Assembly (NCBI GenBank): GCA_035063785.1
Contig: JAPSFS010000008.1
Coordinates: 1-64,000 of the forward strand
Length of the DNA stretch: 64,000 nucleotides
Origin: Comamonas_C sp026954015
GTDB taxonomy: Bacteria > Pseudomonadota > Gammaproteobacteria > Burkholderiales > Burkholderiaceae_C
Direction of reading: 5' to 3'
Below, piece after piece: positions 1-9,107 of this stretch. Below the pieces are notes generated by a model. It did no database searches and was not told where the DNA came from. It saw only the letters and a list, made by a program, of their open reading frames with translations. Numbering within the stretch: the first letter of the stretch is position 1; every line of letters starts with the position of its first letter. A program made the translations under genes and the position numbers.

Positions 1-208
1 TGGTGCAGCACACGCAGCCGTTGCTCATCTGCAGGATCTGCTCCTTCGATTCGGTGACGAGCAGGTCGCTGTCGATGTTTTCCTCGCCGAATTCGTTTTC
101 GATCACGGCGATCTTCTGGCCGTGGGTCTCGGTGAGCACGCGCTTGAGCAGCGTGGTCTTGCCCGAGCCGAGGAAGCCGGTGAGGATGGTGGCGGGAATC
201 AGGGACAT
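1..208 (-). CDS. CobW/G3E-family GTPase, N-terminal part (partial at window edge)
   Basis: Only the first 69 codons are in the window; the gene continues past base 1. The translated start MSLIPATILTGFLGSGKTTL carries a Walker A P-loop (GFLGSGKTT, residues 11-19), followed by a conserved NEFGEENIDSDLL stretch and the GCVCC metal-binding motif at residues 64-68. This combination is diagnostic of the G3E (CobW/YjiA/ZNG1) group of metal-delivery GTPases, which load zinc or cobalt into client proteins in the cytoplasm. Which metal or client applies cannot be told from this fragment. No second gene of a metal operon is visible on this side. Confidence 0.9.
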   Translation of the reverse strand, partial: MSLIPATILTGFLGSGKTTLLKRVLTETHGQKIAVIENEFGEENIDSDLLVTESKEQILQMSNGCVCCT

Positions 209-364
209 GGTCTACCTTGCAGAAACGACGCAGCCGCGCGCACGCGGCGTTGCGCGCATTTTAGGAATCTGGCGGGCGCGGCAGGCAGCCTGGCAATCAA
301 AGACCGGCCGCGCGGTAGTGCGACACCACCGCCGCGCCCCACGGGCCGCGGCGTGTCGCGGGGT

Positions 365-595
365 TCACTTGCGCCAGTAATTGTTCGCGGCGGCCACGGT
401 CTGGAAGTTCGTGGCGATCACCTGCGAGGCAGCCGTCAACCCGGCCGCGTCGTTCGCGTACTCGGGGCGCAGCTTGTGCAGCACATCGGTGTCGGGCTGG
501 GTGTACTTGACGCCGCGGCGGCTGAGCGTGATGGCAAGCTCGAACCCTTGCTGGGGCGTTTCGGTGATCAAGGAAGTCAGCCACGGGTCGGCCAT
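365..595 (-). CDS. small hypothetical protein, 76 aa
   Basis: A short soluble protein without signal peptide or membrane segment; I do not recognise a named family. The start is supported by a good Shine-Dalgarno, AGGAGAG about six bases before the ATG, and the protein ends with an aromatic, basic tail (NNYWRK). It sits between the GTPase and xerC on the same strand, with an 87-bp gap before xerC. Codon use looks like its neighbours. A longer overlapping reading frame on the same strand is a composition artefact of GC-rich DNA. No function is proposed. Confidence 0.65.
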   Translation of the reverse strand: MADPWLTSLITETPQQGFELAITLSRRGVKYTQPDTDVLHKLRPEYANDAAGLTAASQVIATNFQTVAAANNYWRK

Positions 596-682
596 AGGTC
601 TCTCTCCTGGTGAAATGCAGTGGAAAGCGGCGATTCTGCGGCCAAGCCGGAGGCCTTGGCGCGCGTACGGCCAACCGGGCTG

Positions 683-1624
683 CTACTGGCGTGGCCGGTG
701 GGCGCGCGGGTGCGCCTCGTCGTACACCTTGGCCAGGTGCTGGAAATCGAGCCGGGTATACACCTGCGTCGTGCCTATGCTCGCGTGGCCCAGCAGCTCC
801 TGCACCGCGCGCAGATCGCCGCTGGACTGCAGCAGGTGGCTCGCAAACGAGTGGCGCAGCATGTGCGGATGCACGGGCGTTGCCAGCCCCGCGAACTGGC
901 TGCGGCGGCGCAGCCGTTGCCAGACGGACTGCGGGGTGAGGCGCGTGCCGCGCCGCCCGAGAAACAACGCCGCGTCACAGCCCCCCGCAAATGGCTGCGC
1001 GCGCACCGCCAGCCAGGCCTGCAGCGCCGCGAGCGCCGCCCGCCCCACGGGAACCGTGCGGCGCTTGGAGCCCTTGCCGAAGACGTGGGCCTCGCCCGCC
1101 TGCAGATCGACCCAGCCGCGCCCCTCGCGCGCCGCGTCGTCGGGCACGCAGTCGAGCCCGACGAGTTCACCCACGCGCAGACCGCAGCCATAGAGCAGCT
1201 CGACGATGGCGCTGTCGCGCACGTCGAGCCACGGGTCGGCATCGGGCGGCACGCACTCGGCGAGCCGCACCGCGTCGTCGACCGCGAGCGCCTTGGGCAG
1301 CAGCCGCTGCGCCCGGGGTGCGCGCACGTCCTGCACCGGGTTGCTCGCGACCAGACCGTGCCGCCCGGCCCAGGCGAAGAAACCGCGCCATGCGGACAGC
1401 GTCAACGCGAGGCTGCGCCCGCCGCGCCCCTGGGCGTGCAGCCGCGCGATGAAGTGGCGCACCTGCGCGGCCGTGAGGGCCAGCAGTGCGGTGTCCTGCG
1501 CCAGCGCCGCAAGCCGCAGCAGTTCGTGCTCGTACAGCGTCTGCGTACGCGCCGCCAGGCGCTTTTGCACGCGCACGTACTCGAGATAACGCTGTGCCTC
1601 GGGAGGCAGCGGCAGTGACGTCAT
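683..1624 (-). CDS. xerC: tyrosine recombinase XerC
   Basis: XerC, with XerD, resolves chromosome dimers at dif during division. The protein (about 313 aa, normal for the family) has the N-terminal SAM-like core-binding domain and a C-terminal catalytic domain. Catalytic residues are visible: Arg in GCGLRVGEL, His-x-x-Arg in HMLRHSFASH, and the nucleophile Tyr in GTTQVYTRLDF. It follows the DUF484 gene by about one base, the usual pairing in beta- and gammaproteobacteria, so the two are co-transcribed. A GTG three bases upstream (1627) is an alternative start. The second tyrosine recombinase in the window, at 33.5 kb, is an integron integrase and clearly different. Confidence 0.93.
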   Translation of the reverse strand: MTSLPLPPEAQRYLEYVRVQKRLAARTQTLYEHELLRLAALAQDTALLALTAAQVRHFIARLHAQGRGGRSLALTLSAWRGFFAWAGRHGLVASNPVQDVRAPRAQRLLPKALAVDDAVRLAECVPPDADPWLDVRDSAIVELLYGCGLRVGELVGLDCVPDDAAREGRGWVDLQAGEAHVFGKGSKRRTVPVGRAALAALQAWLAVRAQPFAGGCDAALFLGRRGTRLTPQSVWQRLRRRSQFAGLATPVHPHMLRHSFASHLLQSSGDLRAVQELLGHASIGTTQVYTRLDFQHLAKVYDEAHPRAHRPRQ

Positions 1625-1628
1625 CACC

Positions 1629-2318
1629 TCAGCGCAGCCGCATCAATGCCGCGCTCGCCAGTTCTGCCATGCGCGTGAGGAATTCCGTGCCCATGGTGCT
1701 GTCGAAGCGCGCCGCGTCGTCCGACCCGAGCACCAGCAGGCCAAACGCCGCACGCGCGGCGTCGTCGATCGCGCCGGTGCGCAGCGGCAGCAGTGCCACC
1801 GAGCGCACGGCGGCCGCATCGGGCAGCCAGGCGACGGCCTCGAAACCCAGGTTGGGGCCGCAGAACGGCATCGTGAGCGACGAGGCAAAGGCCCGCACGT
1901 CAGGGCTCGCGTCCTGCGCCCACGGCGCCTGCGCATGCGACTCGGCCACTTCCCAGACGCGCAGCGCCACCTGCGGCACGTCGAACCAGGTGCGGATGCC
2001 GCTTTGCACGGCTTCGGGCAGTTCGGTGGCTTCGGGTACCGCGAGCACCTGACGCGCCCATTGCTGCACCTTGTCGGCGATTGCGCCGTTTTCGCTGCTG
2101 TTGCGCATCATCTCCATGATGCGCTGCTCCAGCCCCTTGATGCGTTCGCGCAGCATTTCGGCCTGGCGTTCGGCCAGGCTCACGGTGCGCTGGCCGTGCT
2201 GGCTCGTGAGCACCACGCTCGCGAGCAACTGCGCGTGGCGCTCGAAGAAATCGGGCGTATTGACCAGAAACTGGGCAATGTCGTCTTCGGTGATGGGCGG
2301 CAGAGCGGAGGAGTTCAT
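1629..2318 (-). CDS. DUF484 family protein
   Basis: A 229-aa cytoplasmic protein of the DUF484 family, a GAF-like fold whose genes nearly always lie upstream of xerC. The sequence begins MNSSALPPITEDDIAQFLVN, then NTPDFFERHAQLL, typical of the family, and has a helical segment around residues 40-70 (LAERQAEMLRERIKGLEQRI) likely to form a coiled coil before the GAF-like part. The role is not established; linkage to xerC suggests a function around division or chromosome resolution. In many relatives dapF precedes this gene, but here the upstream neighbour is a divergent lyase gene. Confidence 0.88.
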   Translation of the reverse strand: MNSSALPPITEDDIAQFLVNTPDFFERHAQLLASVVLTSQHGQRTVSLAERQAEMLRERIKGLEQRIMEMMRNSSENGAIADKVQQWARQVLAVPEATELPEAVQSGIRTWFDVPQVALRVWEVAESHAQAPWAQDASPDVRAFASSLTMPFCGPNLGFEAVAWLPDAAAVRSVALLPLRTGAIDDAARAAFGLLVLGSDDAARFDSTMGTEFLTRMAELASAALMRLR

Positions 2319-2522
2319 GGGCGAGCGGAAAATACAGCGGCAACGGGCAACATCTTAGAACGTGTTCACGCTCCTGGAGCCCGCAGCCGCGCAAGGCGAC
2401 CCGCCCGGAATGAGGCTGGCCCTCGACGCGACGTGAGAGCACACTGAACGGCACCCAGCCACCAACGGCTGCCCATCAGGCACGATGGCAATTCTTCAAT
2501 TCTTGAGAAAGAGAGGTCGATC

Positions 2523-4028
2523 ATGCGCCTATATCGCAGCTTCCTTGGAATCGCAACGCTGGGGCTGATCGCGTCGCACGCCGCCTGGTCGGCGGATGGC
2601 GCTCAGCGCGACGAGTTTTTCTGGCTGGGCGAAATCAACAAGGCCTCGCTGGTCATCAATACTGAACAGGGTTTGCTGGATCCAACGATGGCGCCCAAGT
2701 TCGCGCGCGGCATCCAGAAAGTCCTGGCCGACGGGGCCCAGAAAGGCGCCAAGCGCCCCTCCTCGGTCATCACGTTCGAGCCGCTGATGATCGCCGCCGC
2801 GGGCGAAGAAATCACGTTGCTGCACGCCGGCCGCTCAAGCCAGGACATGCACGCCACCTACCGCGCCGCCATCCTGCGCGAGGACCTGCTCAACTTGGCA
2901 CAACAGGTGCAAAGCACCTCCAAGACGCTGGTGGAGCTTGCTGCCAAGCACGTCGACACCATCGTGCCCAACTACACCAACGGCGTGGCGGCGCAGCCCA
3001 ACAGCTACGGGCACTACCTGCTGGGCCACGCGGCGGGCCTGTCGCGCGATGCACAGCGCATCCGCGAGGCCTACGCGCGCGTGGACCGCTCGCCCATGGG
3101 CACCACGGTGCTGAACGGAACGGGCTGGCCGCTGAATCGCAACCGCATGGCGGCGTACCTGGGTTTTTCCGCGCTCGTTGAAAACGCCTATGACGCGGCG
3201 CAAATTTCGTCGATGGATGAGCCCGTGGAAGCCGGCTCGATAGTCACCAGTATCGCCCTGCATACCGGCAACTTCGTAGAGGACTTGATGACGCAATACG
3301 CGCAGTCGCGCCCGTGGATCCTGCTGCAGGAAGGCGGCGGCAACACCTACGTGTCCAGCGCCATGCCGCAAAAGCGCAATCCCGGCCTGCTCAACAACAC
3401 CCGCAGCAGCGCATCAACCGCCATGACGCTGGCACTGGGCCCCGCCATCCAGATGCACAACATCACGCCCGGAATGACGGATCCGAAAGACGTGAAGGCC
3501 AACAGCCAGATGATCGGAAGCGGCGTCAGGGCATTGCAGAACTGGCAGCGCGTGCTGCGTGCGCTGGTGATCAGCCCCGACCGTGCGCTGGAAGAGCTCA
3601 ACAGCGACTGGACCGCGTCGCAGGAGCTGGCCGACGAGCTGATGCAAAAGCACAAGCTACCCTTCCGCCTGGGGCACCACTTCGCCTCCGAGGTGGTTTC
3701 CTACGCGCGCCAGCACAACATCAAGCCGCTTGATTTTCCGTACACCGAAGCGCAGCGTATCTACGCACAAGTGGTTGGCGGCACGCACTACGCGCCGCAA
3801 CTGCCGATGACTGAGCAGGCGTTGCGCACGGCTCTGGATCCGGTGGCTATCGTCCGGCGTCGGCAGACATCGGGCGGCCCGCAGCCGGCAGAAATGCAGC
3901 GCATGCTGGCCAACACCACCACCGACCTCATGGCACAGCAGCAATGGATCGACGAGCACCGCCGCGCCATCGACACCTCGCTGGAACGGCTGGACCGGGA
4001 TTTCGCCAAGTATGCTGCCATGCAATAG
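2523..4028 (+). CDS. exported fumarase/aspartase/argininosuccinate-lyase superfamily protein
   Basis: A 501-aa protein of the superfamily that eliminates fumarate from succinyl adducts. The signature SSAMPQKRNPG lies near residues 279-289, where the superfamily has its flexible GSSxMPxKxNP catalytic loop, and an upstream LNGTGWPLNRNRMAAYLGF block resembles the ASL/lyase substrate region. Unlike the usual cytoplasmic members it starts with a signal peptide (positive MRLYR, hydrophobic core, cleavage probably near SHAAWSA), so it should act in the periplasm. A GAGAGG ribosome-binding site precedes the ATG. It is monocistronic, divergent from the DUF484-xerC pair. The substrate is unknown; the true argininosuccinate lyase is expected elsewhere. 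Confidence 0.8.
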   Translation: MRLYRSFLGIATLGLIASHAAWSADGAQRDEFFWLGEINKASLVINTEQGLLDPTMAPKFARGIQKVLADGAQKGAKRPSSVITFEPLMIAAAGEEITLLHAGRSSQDMHATYRAAILREDLLNLAQQVQSTSKTLVELAAKHVDTIVPNYTNGVAAQPNSYGHYLLGHAAGLSRDAQRIREAYARVDRSPMGTTVLNGTGWPLNRNRMAAYLGFSALVENAYDAAQISSMDEPVEAGSIVTSIALHTGNFVEDLMTQYAQSRPWILLQEGGGNTYVSSAMPQKRNPGLLNNTRSSASTAMTLALGPAIQMHNITPGMTDPKDVKANSQMIGSGVRALQNWQRVLRALVISPDRALEELNSDWTASQELADELMQKHKLPFRLGHHFASEVVSYARQHNIKPLDFPYTEAQRIYAQVVGGTHYAPQLPMTEQALRTALDPVAIVRRRQTSGGPQPAEMQRMLANTTTDLMAQQQWIDEHRRAIDTSLERLDRDFAKYAAMQ

Positions 4029-4185
4029 CAACCGGCCGGATGCTATTCCAGAAATACGCCCATCATGGCTGACAAAACCGGCGCGCGCGCCAGACGTCGC
4101 GCCGACAGCCATGTGATAATTGATAGCGTGCACGCCGCTCCCTCTCACTGCACTCCCGATACCCTTCAGGCATACGAGGATCTCC

Positions 4186-4566
4186 ATGAACGCTCTCTAC
4201 CATCCCCGCGCCGGCCACATCCTGCTGCGCACCGTGCTCGCGCTGCTGCTGCTGTTTCACGGCTGGGCCAAGATCACTGGCGGCGTGGGCTGGCTCGTGG
4301 GCATGCTCGACAAGATGGGCTTTCCGGGCTGGTTCGCCTACGCCGTCTATCTGGGCGAGGTGCTGGCGCCGCTGCTGCTGCTTGCGGGCGTGTTCGTGGT
4401 GCCCGCGGCGCTGCTGGTGATGGCCAACATGATCGTCGCCTATCTGCTGATGCACCAGGGACAGGTGCTGGAGATCAACCAGTCGGGCGGCTGGGCGCTG
4501 GAACTGCAGGCGTTCTACTTCTTCAGCGCGCTCGTGGTGATGCTCACGGCCAAGCCCAGGGGCTGA
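4186..4566 (+). CDS. DoxX family membrane protein
   Basis: A 126-aa inner-membrane protein with about four hydrophobic helices and the LLLFHGWAKITGG motif in the first, characteristic of the DoxX family. Members are subunits or relatives of thiosulfate:quinone oxidoreductase or stress-related membrane complexes; no partner gene is seen nearby, so the role is open. The ATG at 4186 is chosen because it follows a GAGGATC ribosome-binding site and starts just before the conserved first helix; an in-frame start 66 bases upstream would add an unconserved arm. The next gene begins 45 bp downstream on the same strand. Confidence 0.85.
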   Translation: MNALYHPRAGHILLRTVLALLLLFHGWAKITGGVGWLVGMLDKMGFPGWFAYAVYLGEVLAPLLLLAGVFVVPAALLVMANMIVAYLLMHQGQVLEINQSGGWALELQAFYFFSALVVMLTAKPRG

Positions 4567-4611
4567 CGGCCGGCCCCGGCAACCACGCGGGCACGCCTCC
4601 ATAATCCGGCG

Positions 4612-6276
4612 ATGCCCCGCACCAGCCAACTCCTCTACCCCCACCGCGAACCACCCACGCCGCTGCCCGCGGCCACCGTGCTGCTGCTGCGCGACGACGC
4701 GCAGGCGGGGCTGCAGATCCTGATGACGCGGCGCTCGGCGAAGGCGAGCTTCGCGCCCGGCGCCTACGTGTTTCCCGGTGGCGGCATCGAGCCCACCGAC
4801 GCCGGGGCGCACGCGCTCGCCGAGCACCGCCCGGCGCAGACCGGCCAGGCGCTCACGCAGGCGATCGCGGCGATACGCGAGAGCTTCGAAGAGCTGGGCA
4901 TCGTGCTCGCGCGCCACGCGGACGGCGCCTGGGCCACGCCCGCCGATATCGCAGCGCTGGACCGCGCGGCACCGTTTGCCGCGCAGTGCGCGGCCCGCGG
5001 CCTGCGGCTGGCGGCCGACGCGATGTACCCGCTGGCGCACTGGACGACCGACCGCGATCTGCCCAAGCGCTTCGACGTGCCTTTCCTCGTCGCGCGCATG
5101 CCGCCGGGCCAGACGCCGGTGGCCGACAACGCGGAGCAGTTCGCGCCCGAATGGGTGAGCCCCGCGGACGCGCTCGCGCGCCATACGGCCGGGCACTTCT
5201 TCATGATCTTCCCGACCATCCGCACGCTCGAGCGCCTGACGCGCTTTGCCAGCGTGGACGCGCTCCTGGCCGCGCTGCACGGCGAACAGCCGCTGTGGAC
5301 GAGCTGCCCGCGCGCCGGCCTCAGGGCGGGCCGCGAATCGCGCCACATGGAGCACGAGATGGAGTTCGGCGAGCTCGCCCTCGTCTGCCCCGACGGCCAG
5401 ATTCGCCACGCGCTCGACTGGCAGAGCGACCACGCCGTGCCGCTGCTCAGGAACGTGCAGCGCCTCACGGCCCCCAACCCCGGCGCGATGACCGGCCCCG
5501 GCACCAACAGCTACCTCGTGGGCGACCCGGCGACCGGCTACATCGCGATCGACCCCGGCCCGCTGGACGCGGGCCACCAGCAGCGCCTGTGGCGCGCGGC
5601 GGGCGGCGACATCCGCCTGATCGTCTGCACCCACTCGCACCCCGACCACTCGCCGGGCGCGCGGCCGCTGCAGCAGTTGTGCGGGCAATCGGGCAAGGCC
5701 CGCCCGCCCATCCTCGGCCTGCCTTCGCAACCGACGGCGCGCGCGCACAGCGCCTTCACGCCTGACCGGTCGCTATCGGATGGAGAGCTGCTGGCGCTTG
5801 CAGGGCAGGGTCCGGAAGGCGAAATCACGCATACGCTGCAGGTGGTACACACACCGGGGCACGCGGCCAACCACGTCTGCCTGCTGCTGCGCGAGGACGG
5901 GCTGCTCTTCAGCGGCGACCACATCCTCAACGGCAGCACCACCGTGATCGACCCGCCCGACGGCAACATGACCGACTACATGAACGCGCTCGACCGGCTC
6001 GACGTGCTGTGCAAGCAGTGGAACGTGCAATTCATCCTGCCTGCGCACGGCTACGTGCTCGGCGATGCCCGCGGCGCGATCGCACACCTGAAGGCGCACC
6101 GCCTCGCGCGCGAGGCCAAGGTGCTCGCCGCCATGCAAAAGCTGCCCGACGGCACGCCCGAGCAATGGGTGGAGCTGGCCTACGACGACGTGCCGCCGCG
6201 CATGTGGCCACTCGCGCAGCGCTCGCTGCTCGCGCACGTCGAGCGCATCCGCTCGCTGAAGCCGGGCAACGACTGA
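4612..6276 (+). CDS. Nudix hydrolase - MBL-fold metallohydrolase fusion
   Basis: A two-domain cytoplasmic protein of 554 aa. The N-terminal ~270 residues form a Nudix domain: FPGGGIEP starts the Nudix box and RESFEELGI supplies its REx2EExG core. The C-terminal half is a metallo-beta-lactamase fold of the glyoxalase II/LACTB2 type, with THSHPDHSPG (HxHxDH metal site, near residues 340-349), HTPGHAANHVC and SGDHIL. Nudix domains hydrolyse nucleoside-diphosphate derivatives, including CoA thioesters, and this MBL subgroup hydrolyses thioesters or RNA. Such fusions are widespread in Burkholderiales. The substrate is not determined; a CoA- or acyl-related clean-up role is inference. Confidence 0.87.
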   Translation: MPRTSQLLYPHREPPTPLPAATVLLLRDDAQAGLQILMTRRSAKASFAPGAYVFPGGGIEPTDAGAHALAEHRPAQTGQALTQAIAAIRESFEELGIVLARHADGAWATPADIAALDRAAPFAAQCAARGLRLAADAMYPLAHWTTDRDLPKRFDVPFLVARMPPGQTPVADNAEQFAPEWVSPADALARHTAGHFFMIFPTIRTLERLTRFASVDALLAALHGEQPLWTSCPRAGLRAGRESRHMEHEMEFGELALVCPDGQIRHALDWQSDHAVPLLRNVQRLTAPNPGAMTGPGTNSYLVGDPATGYIAIDPGPLDAGHQQRLWRAAGGDIRLIVCTHSHPDHSPGARPLQQLCGQSGKARPPILGLPSQPTARAHSAFTPDRSLSDGELLALAGQGPEGEITHTLQVVHTPGHAANHVCLLLREDGLLFSGDHILNGSTTVIDPPDGNMTDYMNALDRLDVLCKQWNVQFILPAHGYVLGDARGAIAHLKAHRLAREAKVLAAMQKLPDGTPEQWVELAYDDVPPRMWPLAQRSLLAHVERIRSLKPGND

Positions 6277-6397
6277 ACTCCTGCACGGCCCGGGCGGCGG
6301 GCGCACAGGCGCGCCATATGCATATGACGCGAATATCTGACACTTTCGTCAAAACACCACTATCTTTCACGCTTCTTCTGACTTTTCGGAATTTGCG

Positions 6398-7315
6398 ATG
6401 AAAGCCAACACCATCCTGCAGACCATAGGCAACACGCCGCACGTGCGCATCCACCGGCTGTTCGGTGACGCCGAGGTCTGGCTCAAGTGCGAGCGCGCCA
6501 ACCCCGGCGGCTCGCTCAAGGACCGCATCGCGCTCGCCATGGTCGAAGCGGCCGAGCAATCGGGGCAGCTTCAGCCCGGCGGCACCATCGTCGAGCCCAC
6601 GAGCGGCAACACCGGCGTGGGCCTGGCCATGGTCGCGGCGGTCAGGGGCTACCAGCTGATCGTCGTGATGCCCGAGAGCATGAGCGTCGAGCGCCGCCGC
6701 CTGATCCTGGCCTTTGGCGCCCGGCTGGAACTCACGCCCAAGGAAAAGGGCACGAGCGGCGCCGTGGCGCGCGCCAGGGAGCTGACCGAGGCCACGCCCG
6801 GCGCGGTGATGCTCAACCAGTTCGAGAACCCGGCCAACATCGACGTGCACGCACGCACGACGGCGCAGGAAGTCCTCGCCGACTTCCCCGAGGGGCTGGA
6901 CGCGATCATCACCGGCGTGGGCACGGGCGGGCACATCACGGCGCTGGCGCGCGTGCTCAAGCCCAGGTGGCCCCAGCTCAAGGTCTACGCGGTCGAGCCC
7001 AGCCAGTCGGCGGTGATCAGCGGCGGCCCGCCCGGCCCGCACGGCATCCAGGGGCTGGGCGCAGGCTTCATCCCGAAGAACCTCGACATCGGCGCAATCG
7101 ACGGCGTGATCACCGTGGCCGACGAGGACGCGCGTGCCTGGGCGCGCCAGTGCGCCGCCAGGGAAGGCATCCTCGTGGGCATTTCCACCGGTGCGGCGCT
7201 GGCCGCCATTGCGCAGCAACTGCCCAAGCTGCCCGCGGGCGCCAGGGTGCTGGGCGTGAACTACGACACGGGCGAACGCTACCTGTCGGTGGACGGCTTC
7301 CTGCCTGCGGCGTAA
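6398..7315 (+). CDS. cysK: cysteine synthase (O-acetylserine sulfhydrylase)
   Basis: A PLP enzyme that makes cysteine from O-acetylserine and sulfide in the cytoplasm. The 305-aa sequence has the PLP lysine in NPGGSLKDR (Lys41), the PLP-phosphate/substrate loop TSGNTG near residue 69, GVGTGGHITA, and the C-terminal GISTGAAL. The segment GGPPGPHGIQGLGAGFIPKN matches the CysK branch better than CysM. The 121-bp leader is AT-richer than its surroundings and includes the palindrome CATATGCATATG; a promoter is likely there, but no CysB site can be claimed. The downstream neighbour is rnpB in the opposite direction. Confidence 0.9.
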   Translation: MKANTILQTIGNTPHVRIHRLFGDAEVWLKCERANPGGSLKDRIALAMVEAAEQSGQLQPGGTIVEPTSGNTGVGLAMVAAVRGYQLIVVMPESMSVERRRLILAFGARLELTPKEKGTSGAVARARELTEATPGAVMLNQFENPANIDVHARTTAQEVLADFPEGLDAIITGVGTGGHITALARVLKPRWPQLKVYAVEPSQSAVISGGPPGPHGIQGLGAGFIPKNLDIGAIDGVITVADEDARAWARQCAAREGILVGISTGAALAAIAQQLPKLPAGARVLGVNYDTGERYLSVDGFLPAA

Positions 7316-7349
7316 GCGCCGGGGCGTCGGCGGGCAGCGAGAAAAAGTG

Positions 7350-7675
7350 TGAAGCCCGCCGATAAGCCGGATTCTGTGCGTGCGGTTGCCCGCACGTGAC
7401 CGCCATCAATCTGGGCCGGAGGTCGCCCCGCCGGCTCGATGCCACCTACCCGCACACTCGGGGGGCCCCGTCACCGTGTGCTGCTTGGTGTTGCTGCGCG
7501 TAGAGATTGCCCGTTGCACCCCACCTGGGCTTGCGCCCGGGCGGACTCGTCTCTGTTGCTCTGATCCTCACCTCGCGGTGGACAGCCGTTGGCTGCTACG
7601 CTGCCCTGTGCAGTCCGGACGTTCCTCCAGTGCCCGGTTTCCCGGATCGCACCAGCGGCGGTCTGGCGTGCTTCA
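7350..7675 (-). ncRNA. rnpB: RNase P RNA (class A)
   Basis: Read on the minus strand the sequence has the hallmark RNase P RNA blocks. The 5' GAAGCACGCC pairs with the 3' end; then come GAGGAACGTCCGGACTGCAC (P4 5' half and CR-I), AGGGCAGCGTAGCAGCCAACGG, the CGAGGTGAGGATCAGAGCAACAGAGA segment (given here only as landmark: CR-II/III region) and the 3' ACAGAATCCGGCTTATCGGC. The length of about 326 nt fits the bacterial A type. It is the ribozyme that matures tRNA 5' ends. Both ends are estimated to within a few bases. Long reading frames running through this stretch are not genes. Confidence 0.95.
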
Positions 7676-7724
7676 CGGGGGCGATTATCGGCGAGCGGGC
7701 TACGATGTGCGCGTCATCCTGCCG

Positions 7725-9107
7725 ATGGTTCTCGCCATGCCCGCCTTCGCACCGCTCACCCCCCTGGCCGACGCCGCGGCCGACCTCGCGCACGGGCGCA
7801 CCAGCGCCACGCAACTGACCGAAACGGCACTGGCGCGCGCTGGCGCGGGCGAAGGCCCGTCCACGTTCACGCGCGTGCTGACCGAGAGCGCACGCGCCCA
7901 AGCGCGCGCAAGCGACCTGCTGCGCGCGGCGGGCGTCGTGCGCTCGCCTATCGAAGGCCTGCCGATCTCGGTCAAGGATCTGTTCGACATCGCCGGCCAC
8001 GCCACGCGCGCGGGCTCGCGGTTGCTGGAGAACGCCGTGCCCGCCGCGCACGATGCGCGCATCGTCCAGCGCCTGCGCGCTGCGGGCGCGGTGATCGTCG
8101 GCACGACCAACATGACCGAGTTCGCGTTCTCGGGCGTGGGCATCAATCCGCACTACGGCACGCCGCGGGGCCCCTGGGGCCGCGAGGACGGCGGCGGGCG
8201 CATCCCCGGCGGCTCGTCCTCGGGCGCGGCGGTGAGCGTGGCCGACGGCATGGCGCTCGCGGCCATAGGCACCGACACCGGCGGCTCGGTGCGCATCCCG
8301 TCGGCGCTGTGCGGGCTCACGGGCTACAAGCCGACCGCGCGGCGCGTGTCGACCCAAGGCGCGCTGCCGCTTTCGACCACGCTCGACTCGGTCGGACCGC
8401 TGGCGCCCACGGTGCGCTGCTGCGCGCTGCTGGGCAGCATCCTCGCGGGCGAGCCGTACAGCGAGCCGCTCGCGGCCCATGCGGCGCACCTACGGCTGCT
8501 CGCGCCAACCAACGTGGTGCTCGCGGGCATGGATGCGACGGTGGGCGCGGGGTGGGAGCGCGCACTCGCGCGCCTGTCGCGCGCCGGGGCGCAGGTAACG
8601 CGCGCACCGCTGGCGCCGCTGGACGAGCTCGCCGCAATCCACGCGCGCGGCAGTTTTTCAGCCGCCGAGGCCTGGGCCTGGCACCGCCGCTATCTGCCCG
8701 AGCACCAGGGCGCGTACGACCCGCGCGTGGCAGAGCGCATCCTCGCGGGCCAGCGCATGGGCGCGGCCGATTACGTCGATCTGCTCGCGGCGCGTCAGCG
8801 CTGGATCGCCGCGATGCGCGCGCAGCTCGCGGATTTCGACGCCTTCGTGATGCCCACGGTGCCCATCGTCGCGCCCGAGATCGCGCCGCTCGTGGCCAGC
8901 GACGCGGCGTTCTTCGCGGCCAACGCGCTGCTGCTGCGCAACACCTCGCTGGTGAATTTTCTCGATGGATGCGCCGTCTCGCTGCCCATCCACGCGGCGG
9001 GCGAGGCGCCCGTGGGACTGAGCCTGGCCTGCCCCGGCGGGCACGACCAGCGGTTGATCGCGCTGGCGCTGGCGGTGGAAAACGTGCTCAGGCGCGCAGC
9101 GCCTTGA
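7725..9107 (+). CDS. amidase (amidase-signature family)
   Basis: A 460-aa amidase-signature hydrolase with the Ser-cisSer-Lys triad: Lys in PISVKDLFD, the Gly/Ser-rich loop RIPGGSSSGAAVS, and the nucleophile region GTDTGGSVRIPSALCGL. The family includes GatA, allophanate hydrolase and many broad-range amidases; absence of gatB/gatC next to it and the shorter length argue against GatA. The substrate is unknown. The ATG at 7725 (or 7737, same frame) is chosen because the upstream part of the open frame runs through rnpB. The 3' end overlaps the convergent htpX gene by 20 bp. Confidence 0.88.
   Translation: MVLAMPAFAPLTPLADAAADLAHGRTSATQLTETALARAGAGEGPSTFTRVLTESARAQARASDLLRAAGVVRSPIEGLPISVKDLFDIAGHATRAGSRLLENAVPAAHDARIVQRLRAAGAVIVGTTNMTEFAFSGVGINPHYGTPRGPWGREDGGGRIPGGSSSGAAVSVADGMALAAIGTDTGGSVRIPSALCGLTGYKPTARRVSTQGALPLSTTLDSVGPLAPTVRCCALLGSILAGEPYSEPLAAHAAHLRLLAPTNVVLAGMDATVGAGWERALARLSRAGAQVTRAPLAPLDELAAIHARGSFSAAEAWAWHRRYLPEHQGAYDPRVAERILAGQRMGAADYVDLLAARQRWIAAMRAQLADFDAFVMPTVPIVAPEIAPLVASDAAFFAANALLLRNTSLVNFLDGCAVSLPIHAAGEAPVGLSLACPGGHDQRLIALALAVENVLRRAAP

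Noticed and set aside
683..1624. xerC as part of a phage or integrative element
   Set aside because: Its pairing with DUF484 and normal composition identify the housekeeping XerC; no attachment repeats are seen.
7380..7724. Open frame extending the amidase upstream through 7380
   Set aside because: The stretch is RNase P RNA on the other strand; conserved amidase sequence begins only after 7725.
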